From WTFY01 sp965220875 (GTDB taxonomy: Bacteria; Pseudomonadota; Gammaproteobacteria; UBA4575), in contig OZ244849.1 in the NCBI GenBank assembly GCA_965220875.1, positions 1 through 64,000 of the forward strand: a stretch of 64,000 nt of DNA, in the 5' to 3' direction. Below, piece after piece: positions 17,177-25,723 of the stretch. Under the pieces are notes generated by a model. The model had not been told where the DNA came from, did no database searches, and saw only the letters and a list, made by a program, of their open reading frames with translations. Numbering within the stretch: position 1 is the stretch's first letter; the number at the start of each line of letters is the position of its first letter. The position numbers were made by a program, and so were the translations under genes.

Positions 17177-18499
17177 ATGCAGACACAGGAGCAAGCCTCA
17201 CCGGCAGTAGATGCCCTGGTCAGGCAATTTTTTGAAAGCCACCCGGAAGAAGCTGCGGTAATGCTCGAGCAGTTCGAGGCTGAAGACGCAGCCTGCCTGC
17301 TGGCAGAATTGCCGCTCCCGAGTCGCAATGCAGTCTGGGAGGCACTGGAACCGAATGCAGGTTGCGAGATTCTGCTTCACTTCCCGGTCGATCACCGTGC
17401 GCAACTTGCACAACAGGTAAATATCCAGGGATTTGCAGTAACCCTCAGCCGCATGAGAGAAGAGGACCGTGAAGAAGTTCTCGCAGGCCTTGACACCGCA
17501 AGTGCCTCCGAACTCAGGCGCCTTCTCAGCTATCCGCCCGACACGGCAGGCCACATCATGGATACACGCATCGTGGCCATGCGAAGCGGACAGACCGTGT
17601 CAGAGGCAGTCGAGGTGCTCAGGCGAAGGGCACGAAACCTGGACGTGGCCGAACTTAACGTCACAGACGAGGACAACAAGCTGGTCTCCATCATAGAAAT
17701 CAAGGATCTCATCCTTGCAGAACCGGACAAGACACTTGCAAGCCTCGCGCGCAACGCAGCAACTGCCGTATTTCCGATGGACCCGGTAGAAGAAGTTGTC
17801 GATCGGCTGGACCGTTACAAGCTGGAAGAAATGCCTGTCATTGATCGCGAGGGAGTCCTGCTTGGTGTGATTCGTCATTCTGAACTCATCGAGGCTGTAA
17901 AGGAGTCGGCATCCCTGGATATCCAGACGATGGTGGGTGCGAGCAAGGATGAACGTGCGACATCAAGCATCGGGTTTGCATTCAAAAAGAGAATGCCTTG
18001 GTTACAGGTCAACCTGATCACAGCATTCATGGCGGCCGCCGTGGTAGGCCTGTTCGAAAACACGATCGCACAGTTTACTGCCCTGGCCGTATTGTTGCCG
18101 GTTGTTGCCGGCCAGTCAGGTAATGCCGGCGCACAGGCTCTTGCTGTGACCATGCGCAGTCTTGCACTGCGTGAAATCAGGGTGGCCGGGTGGCTGAGAG
18201 TGACAGGCAAGGAAGCCAGTGTAGGGATACTGAACGGCTTGTCAGTAGCCGTACCTTGCGCAGTTGGCGTATACCTGTGGAGCGGACAGATGGGTCTCGT
18301 CATTGTCATCGCGACTTCGATGGTGCTTGCCATGGTCATGGCAGGACTGGCCGGGGCACTTGTTCCAATCACGCTGGAGAAACTTGGACAGGATCCTGCG
18401 GCCGCATCCTCAATCATCCTGACAACCGTGACGGATATCAGCGGATTTTTCTTTTTCCTGGGAATCGCGAGCCTGCTGTCCGGCATGCTGGTACCCTGA
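17177..18499 (+). CDS. mgtE: Magnesium transporter MgtE
   Basis: The 440-residue protein has the full MgtE layout: helical N domain (about 1-125), CBS pair (about 130-255, with PPDTAGHIMDTRIVAM and KLEEMPVIDREGVLLGVIRH) and five membrane helices from about 275. The pore signatures PVVAGQSGNAGAQALAVTMR and DPAAASSIILTTVTDISGFF are intact. MgtE is a dimeric inner-membrane Mg2+ channel gated by cytoplasmic Mg2+ through the N and CBS domains. It is the last gene of the MscS-CBS-MgtE operon. A related MgtE N/CBS protein is encoded immediately upstream, and a 33-residue membrane protein follows 225 bases downstream. Confidence 0.95.
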   Translation: MQTQEQASPAVDALVRQFFESHPEEAAVMLEQFEAEDAACLLAELPLPSRNAVWEALEPNAGCEILLHFPVDHRAQLAQQVNIQGFAVTLSRMREEDREEVLAGLDTASASELRRLLSYPPDTAGHIMDTRIVAMRSGQTVSEAVEVLRRRARNLDVAELNVTDEDNKLVSIIEIKDLILAEPDKTLASLARNAATAVFPMDPVEEVVDRLDRYKLEEMPVIDREGVLLGVIRHSELIEAVKESASLDIQTMVGASKDERATSSIGFAFKKRMPWLQVNLITAFMAAAVVGLFENTIAQFTALAVLLPVVAGQSGNAGAQALAVTMRSLALREIRVAGWLRVTGKEASVGILNGLSVAVPCAVGVYLWSGQMGLVIVIATSMVLAMVMAGLAGALVPITLEKLGQDPAAASSIILTTVTDISGFFFFLGIASLLSGMLVP

Positions 18500-18724
18500 A
18501 CTGGCAGAACCCTGCCTTGGACATACGCAGGACGGAAGTGGTCAATGGTGTAAATATCAGAAGAAATCCGTTCACAAAATACCTGTGAAGACTGGCATTC
18601 CTGCATCAGGCAACGGGTTGTTTCTGGAATCACTGTGTGGACAAGCCACACCGTTCATGGGATTATTAGCCGCATCAGAAGTTTCTACCCATGGTTATTA
18701 CTGTTTGATCGAGGAGTACAAGTC

Positions 18725-18826
18725 ATGCCTGAAGACAATGACTATAAGAGATACGACATGGTTGCACTGGTTGTTGGTGTAGTGATCGTGTTGTATGCCA
18801 TCATCATGGCATTCGTGGTCGGCTAG
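18725..18826 (+). CDS. 33-residue single-helix membrane protein
   Basis: A short gene with a strong GAGGAG ribosome binding site (18711-18716) placed 8 bases before ATG 18725. The product has a charged head (MPEDNDYKRYD) and one 20-residue membrane helix (MVALVVGVVIVLYAIIMAFV) ending VG. It is on the mgtE strand. E. coli has the comparably small membrane protein MgtS, which stabilises a Mg2+ importer, so a link with MgtE is a reasonable guess but only a guess. Standard gene finders often miss genes of this size. Confidence 0.68.
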   Translation: MPEDNDYKRYDMVALVVGVVIVLYAIIMAFVVG

Positions 18827-18853
18827 GAAAGGAGCCTAGCGACTTACACCGTT

Positions 18854-20560
18854 TCACCCGTCCCATTCAGGCGCCTGCTGATCCCGTCTGAGCTTGGCAC
18901 GCTGCAGGCAGACAGATTCGAATACCGACTCCGGCGCACAATCGTCCGGCCGTATGCCCGGCAGGCTTGAACAAGCCTCCAGGAGAAACTGCTCCTGCAA
19001 CCAGGACGCGCGATAGTACGCCCTGTCCCACCAGTCCAGAATCCTCTCCTCGGCATTGTCCATCACGGCATCACTCGGCAAAAGGTCTCTTTTCTTGTTC
19101 TGGTTCACCGAGCGTTGAGCCGGCATCAGGTTCCAGAGATCTCCACATGACCACACTGACCATGGCAGGCAGTGGTCCATGTCCAGGGATGTCTTGCCCA
19201 GGTGCTTCCCGGTCCACACGCAAAACAGCTGCCTTTTCTCCAGCAGTTTTATCGCCTGCCGCTTGGGGACGTGTACATCACGGTCCGGTTCCGTCCATAC
19301 CATAGCTTGCCTGATCTGGGATTCCTCCAGTTCCCTCTCCTGGCCCTTCGCATATCCTCGAATCATCTCACCCCACTCAGACACGACTACGGGCTCTACC
19401 CATATCGTGTGCTTTCTCAGGGTTTGCCACAGGTCCAGCGGAATCCGCATCTCACCAAATCCAGACAGGTACTCCTCGCTCAGCAGAATCGTACCCGGCC
19501 GAGACTGCCTGCCCGTCTTCATTACTTCCAGGATCGGCCCCCCATTGGGGTAAGTCATGTATTTTACCGGCATCGCCCTGATGTTAGCCGCCGCATCCTT
19601 CAACGCCTGGTGCAATGCAGCGCCCTGTGCTCCCTGAAACCGCATGCCCATCCTCAGGTCAAGGTGTGAAAGTCCCTGCAGCTTCATGAAGGCCTGCTTT
19701 ACGAATCCAAGACCCCTGGTTCCAACATTCGTCGGATGCTGCGGGTAATGCCTCGCCAGCAAGGGCATGAACAGACGAAGCCAGGTCAGGGCCACCAGGC
19801 CCATCGGGATGCTTACTGTTCCATCCTCGTTAATTCGCCCGATGCCTGCGGAGCCTTCCGCGATACGACATAGCGTCCGTAGGAGAGCCAGCTTGTAGGT
19901 AGCGCTTTTGTTTTGCTTGAGAATGATATGGCGCAGGAGTGGCAAAGTCCCGGCGCCATCATCTGGAAACTGTATCGCGATTCGTGTCCAGCAAACATCC
20001 TCCCTTCCCAGCTGATCCACGCTTTCGTCGCAATACACCACGAGCGCCCCGTGATCATGCGCCAGGTTTTCCAGTTCTGCCGAAGTTACCTCATGGATGC
20101 CGCGTTCGGGAATTTCCGGACCCTGGCGCAGGGTGATTGCAAGGGTCCCGCCCGGCCCGAGCAGGTTGACAAGCTTCCTGAATGCTCTCTTTCGTTTTGC
20201 CTGGGCCACGTGCATCCAAACCGCACTCAGCAGGATCAGGTCGTAGGGACCCTTGCCTGATGCCCTGGGCAGATCGGGAAGCTGTTCTGCCTCCCACTGT
20301 ATGTTCAGCCCTTCATGGTGTTTCCCGGCTTCCACTCGCATTGCAGGAGAGGGCTCGACCGCCACTACCTGGTATCCCTGTCTGGCCAGCCAGGCCGCAT
20401 CCCTGCCACTCCCTGCCCCAACATCCAGGATACGGGCACCTTCGGCTGGCATGAAATTCTGAAGCCAGCCCAGCATGTCCTGCGCGCTCACTGACTCGTA
20501 GAGGGCCGCGGTCTCCCTGGCATGCTTCTCATACCATGCATATGACCTGGGCTTGCTCAT
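18854..20560 (-). CDS. SAM-dependent methyltransferase fused to HNH endonuclease domain
   Basis: The 568-residue protein has a class I methyltransferase at the N-terminus (about 1-200; SAM motif I ILDVGAGSGRDAAW at 44-57, then VVAVEPSP and YDLILLSAVWMH). A middle helical domain of unknown role follows (about 205-420; LLRHIILKQNKSATYKLALL, IPMGLVALTWLRLF). The C-terminal HNH nuclease domain (about 435-500) keeps the key residues: FCVWTGK, Asp-His in LDMDHCLPW, Asn in DLWNLMP and Asn/Lys in SVNQNKKRD. Such a joined modification and cutting protein resembles restriction-modification or another defence enzyme, though the methyltransferase is closer to small-molecule types than to DNA methylases. 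It stands alone in DNA that interrupts the secG-leuU pair. Confidence 0.85.
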   Translation of the reverse strand: MSKPRSYAWYEKHARETAALYESVSAQDMLGWLQNFMPAEGARILDVGAGSGRDAAWLARQGYQVVAVEPSPAMRVEAGKHHEGLNIQWEAEQLPDLPRASGKGPYDLILLSAVWMHVAQAKRKRAFRKLVNLLGPGGTLAITLRQGPEIPERGIHEVTSAELENLAHDHGALVVYCDESVDQLGREDVCWTRIAIQFPDDGAGTLPLLRHIILKQNKSATYKLALLRTLCRIAEGSAGIGRINEDGTVSIPMGLVALTWLRLFMPLLARHYPQHPTNVGTRGLGFVKQAFMKLQGLSHLDLRMGMRFQGAQGAALHQALKDAAANIRAMPVKYMTYPNGGPILEVMKTGRQSRPGTILLSEEYLSGFGEMRIPLDLWQTLRKHTIWVEPVVVSEWGEMIRGYAKGQERELEESQIRQAMVWTEPDRDVHVPKRQAIKLLEKRQLFCVWTGKHLGKTSLDMDHCLPWSVWSCGDLWNLMPAQRSVNQNKKRDLLPSDAVMDNAEERILDWWDRAYYRASWLQEQFLLEACSSLPGIRPDDCAPESVFESVCLQRAKLRRDQQAPEWDG

Positions 20561-20657
20561 CTACGCTCACCTGGGTTCATGGGAAGAACAGGTACTCAGG
20601 GGCGTGGCCTGATGATATCGATACCCGCCATCGAAACCATCAACCCGGGATTTTGCG

Positions 20658-21128
20658 CTAGTTGCCCGGAAAGTCCGTTTCAGGCAAGTCAGAGTCCACT
20701 GCACCTGAATCATAGGTGTCCGGCAGTTCCGGCAAGTCAGATTCCTCGCCGGGCAATGACGATACGGGCAGGTCGGCTTCCTCGCCGGGCAATAACGGTT
20801 CGGACAGGCCCTCATCCCTTGCAGAGGCAGAAGGCACATCGATCATGTCCTCGATAACCACATCCTGGCTGATGACACTTTCCGTGACAGGCCGGTTGCT
20901 TGCAAGGTACGCAAGCAAGAGGCTGTTGGCAAAAAACAGAACAGCCAGTACCGCGGTAGCCCGGGACAGGAACGAAGCCGAACCCCTGGCCCCGAAGACC
21001 GTACCGGAAGCGCCACTGCCGAACGCCGCACCCACATCGGCACCCTTGCCTTGCTGCATCAGTACAAGCCCGATGATGGCACCGGCAAGCAGGACGTCAA
21101 TGGCCACCAGTATGCTGTATAGCCACAT
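20658..21128 (-). CDS. secG: Preprotein translocase subunit SecG
   Basis: The 156-residue protein has the SecG layout: first helix (MWLYSILVAIDVLLAGAIIG), the conserved loop LMQQGKGADVGAAFGSGASGTVFGARG, and a second helix (TAVLAVLFFANSLLLAYLAS). SecG sits with SecY and SecE in the inner membrane and helps SecA-driven export. The tail is longer than usual (about 75 residues) and strongly acidic, with a repeated LPGEE(A/S)DLP unit. It is 33 bases downstream of tpiA on the same strand, the usual arrangement, but the tRNA-Leu gene expected right after it is displaced. Confidence 0.95.
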   Translation of the reverse strand: MWLYSILVAIDVLLAGAIIGLVLMQQGKGADVGAAFGSGASGTVFGARGSASFLSRATAVLAVLFFANSLLLAYLASNRPVTESVISQDVVIEDMIDVPSASARDEGLSEPLLPGEEADLPVSSLPGEESDLPELPDTYDSGAVDSDLPETDFPGN

Positions 21129-21161
21129 GACAGTTACTTGTATCCACCGGTCATCAGGGAA

Positions 21162-21914
21162 TCATCCTCCTGCCGCGACGATCGCCGCAAAGTCTTCAGC
21201 CTCGAGTGCTGCACCACCAATCAGGCCCCCGTCGATGTCGTTTTCCTGCAGCAGTGACCGGGCATTCTCCGGCTTCACGCTGCCACCATAAAGAATTCGT
21301 ATACGGGCTGCAATTTCTTCATCCAGTCCTGCCAGTTTGCCGCGAATGAAAGCGTGTACCTGCTGGGCCTGGTCGGGCGTTGCGGTCTTTCCGGTACCGA
21401 TTGCCCAGACCGGCTCGTATGCGATCACCGCGTCCCTGAGTCCTGCCGTTCCGGAACGATCCAGCACCGCATCAAGCTGCCTGGTAATCACGGCTTGTGT
21501 CCTGCCTTCCTCACGCTCCTCCAGGGTCTCTCCCACGCATAATATGGGCGTCATGTGGCTTTCCCTGACCCGGTCAAATTTTGTCGCGACCATGGCATCA
21601 CTTTCCGTATAGATGTGCCGACGCTCCGAGTGCCCGACAATTATATACCTGCAACCCAACTCCCGGATCATTTCGGCTGAAACTTCTCCCGTATAGGCAC
21701 CCGCCTGCTGGTCAGAGCAATCCTGGGCTCCCAGGGAGATTTCCCCACCTTCCAGTTGCTGCCTGGCCTGCTCCAGGTAAATGAAAGGCGGGCATACGGC
21801 TACCTCGGTATTCCTGGAGGTGGAAAGCCGTTGCGAGATGCCGGACAGCAATGCAGAAACCATCTCCGTGGAACCGTTCAATTTCCAGTTTCCGGCCACA
21901 AGAGGCTTACGCAT
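21162..21914 (-). CDS. tpiA: Triosephosphate isomerase
   Basis: From ATG 21914 the 250-residue enzyme opens with RKPLVAGNWKLNGS (catalytic Lys), has the catalytic His in IIVGHSERR (about 95), the base Glu in AYEPVWAIGTG (about 167) and the phosphate-binding GGSVKPENA and GGLIGGAAL loops. It interconverts dihydroxyacetone phosphate and glyceraldehyde 3-phosphate in the cytoplasm. The frame is open to a TTG at 21938, but ATG 21914 fits the family start. It lies between glmM and secG on the same strand, as in many Gammaproteobacteria. Confidence 0.97.
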   Translation of the reverse strand: MRKPLVAGNWKLNGSTEMVSALLSGISQRLSTSRNTEVAVCPPFIYLEQARQQLEGGEISLGAQDCSDQQAGAYTGEVSAEMIRELGCRYIIVGHSERRHIYTESDAMVATKFDRVRESHMTPILCVGETLEEREEGRTQAVITRQLDAVLDRSGTAGLRDAVIAYEPVWAIGTGKTATPDQAQQVHAFIRGKLAGLDEEIAARIRILYGGSVKPENARSLLQENDIDGGLIGGAALEAEDFAAIVAAGG

Positions 21915-22022
21915 GAAATCCGATCCGCTCAAAATCAAAAGAGCGCAGCTTACCTATCACCGGCTAATTAAGCAAACCCGGGAAACAGGTCATCGTATTC
22001 CTTTTGGCTGCCAGGGTACCGG

Positions 22023-23357
22023 CTAGCAGCAGGTCGAGACGCGTTCTGCAATCTGCTGGGCAAGTTGCTCCACTTTCAGGGCGTCTGCCCCCTCCACCAT
22101 TACCCTGACCAGGGGTTCCGTGCCGGAAGGCCGCAGCAACACCCTGCCCGAGTCACCAAGATCCGATTCGGCATGCCGGATTACCTGCTGGATCTCGGGG
22201 ACACTTTCGATGTCCACCCTGGAGTTCACGGGAATATTGATCAGGGTCTGCGGATACTTGTACATTCCCGACTTGGCTTCGTGGAGGCTGCGTCCGGTAG
22301 TGACCAGTATTTGCAAAACCTGCAATGCAGAGACGATCGCATCACAGGTCGTCATGCGGTCCAGGCAGATGATATGTCCCGTCGGCTCCCCGCCGAGTAT
22401 CCAGGAATGTGCATGCAGCATCTCTACCACGTGGCGGTCCCCCACTGCGGCACGCTTGAACCCGATGCCCGCATCCCTCAGGGCGTGCTCCAGGCCCAGG
22501 TTGCTCATCTGGGTGCCCACTACCCCTCCCTGCAGGGTATTTTCAGACTTTCGTGCCTGTGCGATCAGGAACAGCAACTCATCCCCGTCGACCGTCGCCC
22601 CGGTGGCGTCCGCCATGATTACCCGGTCACCGTCACCGTCTATCGCTATGCCAAGATCAGCCTGATGGTCCAGCACCGCCGAACAGAGCACACCCGGGTC
22701 CGTGGACCCGCATCCTTCGTTGATATTAAAGCCGTTTGGCTGGGATGCGGTGGAGATCACCTCGGCGCCCAGCTCCGAGAACACGCTGGGGGCAATATGG
22801 TAGGTGGCGCCGTGCGCACAGTCGACCACGATCTTCAGGCCGGCCAGCCAGGTTCTCGCCGGCACGGTACTCTTGCAGAACTCGATATAGCGGCCCGCGG
22901 CATCATTGACCCGCTCCACCTTGCCCAGCCTGTTCGAACTGACCACGGCCAGTTCGCGCCCGATCTGTTCCTCGATTTCAATTTCGGCCTCATCGGGCAG
23001 TTTTTTCCCTTCCGCGGAAAAAAACTTCACCCCGTTATCATGGTACCGGTTGTGGGATGCGCTGATGACGATGCCGGCCGCGGCACGCAGGGTACGCGTG
23101 AGGTATGCAACGGCCGGGGTGGGCATGGGGCCCAGCAACCGGCTGCTGACACCGGCTGCAGACAGGCCGGCTTCGAGAACGGACTCGAACATGTAGCCGG
23201 AGATGCGCGTGTCCTTGCCGATAAGGACTAGGTTCCGGTCATCCGAACACAGGACACGCCCTGCGGCCCATCCCAGCTTCAGAACAAAATCGGGCGTCAT
23301 CACGCCATCGCCTACGCGACCGCGTATGCCGTCCGTACCAAAATATTTTCGCCCCAT
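22023..23357 (-). CDS. glmM: Phosphoglucosamine mutase
   Basis: From ATG 23357 (GGGGAG 4 bases upstream) the 444-residue enzyme starts GRKYFGTDGIRGRVG. The active phosphoserine lies in VISASHNRYHDNG (about residue 101), the Mg2+ loop is DGDGDRV, and the sugar-binding motif GGEPTGHI and phosphate loop RPSGTEPLVRVMVE follow. GlmM converts glucosamine-6-phosphate to glucosamine-1-phosphate for UDP-GlcNAc synthesis. The frame extends 13 codons upstream without family likeness. FolP, which separates FtsH and GlmM in many relatives, is not present in the 123-base gap. Confidence 0.97.
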   Translation of the reverse strand: MGRKYFGTDGIRGRVGDGVMTPDFVLKLGWAAGRVLCSDDRNLVLIGKDTRISGYMFESVLEAGLSAAGVSSRLLGPMPTPAVAYLTRTLRAAAGIVISASHNRYHDNGVKFFSAEGKKLPDEAEIEIEEQIGRELAVVSSNRLGKVERVNDAAGRYIEFCKSTVPARTWLAGLKIVVDCAHGATYHIAPSVFSELGAEVISTASQPNGFNINEGCGSTDPGVLCSAVLDHQADLGIAIDGDGDRVIMADATGATVDGDELLFLIAQARKSENTLQGGVVGTQMSNLGLEHALRDAGIGFKRAAVGDRHVVEMLHAHSWILGGEPTGHIICLDRMTTCDAIVSALQVLQILVTTGRSLHEAKSGMYKYPQTLINIPVNSRVDIESVPEIQQVIRHAESDLGDSGRVLLRPSGTEPLVRVMVEGADALKVEQLAQQIAERVSTCC

Positions 23358-23480
23358 GCGCTCCCCAGAATGTTGACCGAACCCCGAGAGTGGCAAAGTG
23401 GTGCCTGTCTGTACGAAGACCCCTTTGCTTACGTACCTTCTTGCAGTCCAGGGAACCCCGGGCCTGCCTGGCTGACCGGC

Positions 23481-25415
23481 TCAGTGTTCGCTTGCAGGAC
23501 CGCCGATCGGGTCCGAATCCTTGGAAGCCCCGTCGTCGTCGGAAGGCTTGGCTGTCTTGCCCGGGTCCGTACCGTCATCCGAATCCATCCAGTTCTCGGG
23601 CGGGCGCGGCTCACCCCCCGCCATGATGTCATCGATCTGCTCCGTATCCAGCGTTTCGTATTTCATCAGCGCCTTGGCCATGACATGGAGCTTGTCCATA
23701 TTTTCAGTGATGATTGTCAGCGCGCGCTCGTAATTGCTGTCGATGATCCTGCGCACTTCCTGGTCGATCGAATTGGCGGTGTCGTCCGAGACAGTCTTGT
23801 GCTGCGTCACGGAATGACCCAGGAATACCTCGCCGTCCTCGTCGCCGTACGACAGCGGCCCCATTTTTTCCGAAAGCCCCCACTTGGTGACCATCGCGCG
23901 GGCAATCTCGGTGGCGCGCTCGATGTCGTTGGATGCACCCGTGGTCACCGCGTCATGGCCAAAGATCAGCTCCTCGGCAACGCGTCCTCCGAACAGGCTG
24001 GAGATCTGGCTTTCCAGGCGCTGCTTGCTGTGACTGTAGCGGTCTTCTTCGGGCAGGAACATGGTTACGCCCAGCGCACGCCCCCTGGGAATGATCGTGA
24101 CCTTGTAGACCGGATCGTGCTCGGGTACCAGGCGTCCCACGATCGCATGTCCTGACTCGTGGTATGCAGTCAGCTTCTTCTCGTCATCACTCATCACCAT
24201 GGACTTTCGCTCGGTGCCCATCAGGACCTTGTCCTTGGCACGCTCGAACTCTTCCATGTTCACGGTACGCCTGTTGGCGCGTGCCGCGAACAGCGCGGCC
24301 TCGTTGACCAGGTTGGCCAGATCGGCTCCCGAGAACCCGGGTGTACCCCGTGCAATGAGATCCGCACGCACGTCCTTGCCGACCGGCACCTTGCGCATGT
24401 GTACTTTCAGGATCTGCTCACGTCCCCTGATATCCGGCAATGGCACGGTGACCTGGCGGTCGAACCGGCCGGGACGCAGCAGGGCCGGGTCCAGCACGTC
24501 GGGACGGTTGGTCGCGGCGATCACGATCACGCCCACGTTGCCGTCAAAACCGTCCATTTCAACCAGCAACTGGTTCAGCGTCTGTTCGCGCTCGTCATGG
24601 CCTCCGCCCAGCCCGGCACCACGATGGCGTCCCACCGCATCGATCTCGTCGATGAAAATGATACAGGGCGAATGTTTCTTGGCCTGGTTGAACATGTCAC
24701 GTACCCGGGATGCGCCGACCCCCACGAACATCTCCACAAAATCGGAACCTGAAATGGTAAAGAACGGCACCTTGGCTTCGCCGGCAATTGCCTTGGCAAG
24801 CAGTGTCTTGCCCGTACCGGGCGATCCGATCATCAGCACTCCGCGCGGGATCTTGCCGCCAAGTTTCTGGAACTTGCCGGGATCACGCAGGAACTCGACC
24901 AGTTCCGACACCTCTTCCTTGGCCTCTTCTATGCCCGCCACGTCGTTGAAGGTGATCTTGATCTGGTCTTCGCTCATCAGGCGGGCCTTGCTTTTTCCAA
25001 ACGACATGGCACCACGTCCCGCACCGCCGCCCTGCATCTGGCGCATGAAAAATATCCATACGCCGATCAGCAACAGCATGGGGAACCAGCTGATCAGGAT
25101 ATCGAGCAGCAGCGAGCGGGGCTTGGCTTCACCAGCCTCGATTTCCACGTTATGATCCAGCAGGTCATTGACCAGTTCCGGGTCTCCCGGACTGAAGGTC
25201 TCGAAGGACTCACCGCTCTCGTACACCCCCTTGATGTGGCGCCCGTCCGGACTGATCAGGACCGACCTCACGTTGTTGGAACGCACCTGCTCGATGAACT
25301 TGGAATACGCAAGCTCGGCCGGCGACTCCGGTCGAGGTGCAAAATTGTTGAAAACGGTCATCAACACAACCGCAATCACCGCCCAAAGCAATAAATTTTT
25401 AACCATATCGTTCAA
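23481..25415 (-). CDS. ftsH: ATP-dependent zinc metalloprotease FtsH
   Basis: About 644 residues: two N-terminal membrane helices (near 5-25 and 100-120) around a periplasmic domain, AAA ATPase with Walker A GSPGTGKT (the second residue is Ser, where relatives usually have Pro), Walker B CIIFIDEIDAVGRHRG, SRH segment ATNRPDVLDPALLRPGRFDR, and the zinc site HESGHAIV. FtsH degrades membrane and short-lived proteins. I prefer TTG 25415 (GAGG 6 bases upstream, giving NDMVKNLLLW as in relatives); ATG 25442 with AAAGGG and ATG 25406 are in frame. The tail is acidic and longer than usual. RlmE, often co-transcribed upstream, is missing. Confidence 0.96.
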   Translation of the reverse strand: MNDMVKNLLLWAVIAVVLMTVFNNFAPRPESPAELAYSKFIEQVRSNNVRSVLISPDGRHIKGVYESGESFETFSPGDPELVNDLLDHNVEIEAGEAKPRSLLLDILISWFPMLLLIGVWIFFMRQMQGGGAGRGAMSFGKSKARLMSEDQIKITFNDVAGIEEAKEEVSELVEFLRDPGKFQKLGGKIPRGVLMIGSPGTGKTLLAKAIAGEAKVPFFTISGSDFVEMFVGVGASRVRDMFNQAKKHSPCIIFIDEIDAVGRHRGAGLGGGHDEREQTLNQLLVEMDGFDGNVGVIVIAATNRPDVLDPALLRPGRFDRQVTVPLPDIRGREQILKVHMRKVPVGKDVRADLIARGTPGFSGADLANLVNEAALFAARANRRTVNMEEFERAKDKVLMGTERKSMVMSDDEKKLTAYHESGHAIVGRLVPEHDPVYKVTIIPRGRALGVTMFLPEEDRYSHSKQRLESQISSLFGGRVAEELIFGHDAVTTGASNDIERATEIARAMVTKWGLSEKMGPLSYGDEDGEVFLGHSVTQHKTVSDDTANSIDQEVRRIIDSNYERALTIITENMDKLHVMAKALMKYETLDTEQIDDIMAGGEPRPPENWMDSDDGTDPGKTAKPSDDDGASKDSDPIGGPASEH

Positions 25416-25613
25416 GAGCCACCTCAGGTTCAGGGTACGCATACCCTTTGACCCTAACTATACCGCTTTTCCTCCCGCCAATACACCCGATACACGTAAC
25501 TTGAAAAATCATCCCTTATGAATGAACACCTTACAAGGCCCACCCCGTACCGTTCATGCCCGGCCATGAGACCCGGGCAACCCGTACGGTGCACACTAGA
25601 CCCCCTGTCCGTA

Positions 25614-25641
25614 ATATTGGGACTCCGGGATATAAAACAAG
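25614..25641 (-). promoter_or_regulatory. Possible sigma-32 promoter ahead of ftsH
   Basis: CTTGTT at 25641-25636, 13 bases, then TCCCAATAT at 25622-25614. The second element nearly equals that of the dnaK promoter in this window (CCCCAATAT); the first has CTTG but not the following AA. It lies just after the greA terminator and about 170 bases before ftsH. Confidence 0.4.
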
Positions 25642-25657
25642 TTCTGATCTTTCCTGC

Positions 25658-25679
25658 AAAACCCCGGGCCGAACCCGGG
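25658..25679 (-). terminator. Intrinsic terminator after greA (weak)
   Basis: CCCGGG at 25674-25679 and 25663-25668 form a 6-bp stem around a 5-base loop, followed on the minus strand by G and four Ts. It lies 45 bases after the greA stop, where the car-greA transcript would end. Confidence 0.5.
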
Positions 25680-25723
25680 CAACCACTGCGCCAGGACCGG
25701 ACACTGGCCTGTTCGGCAGGCAG

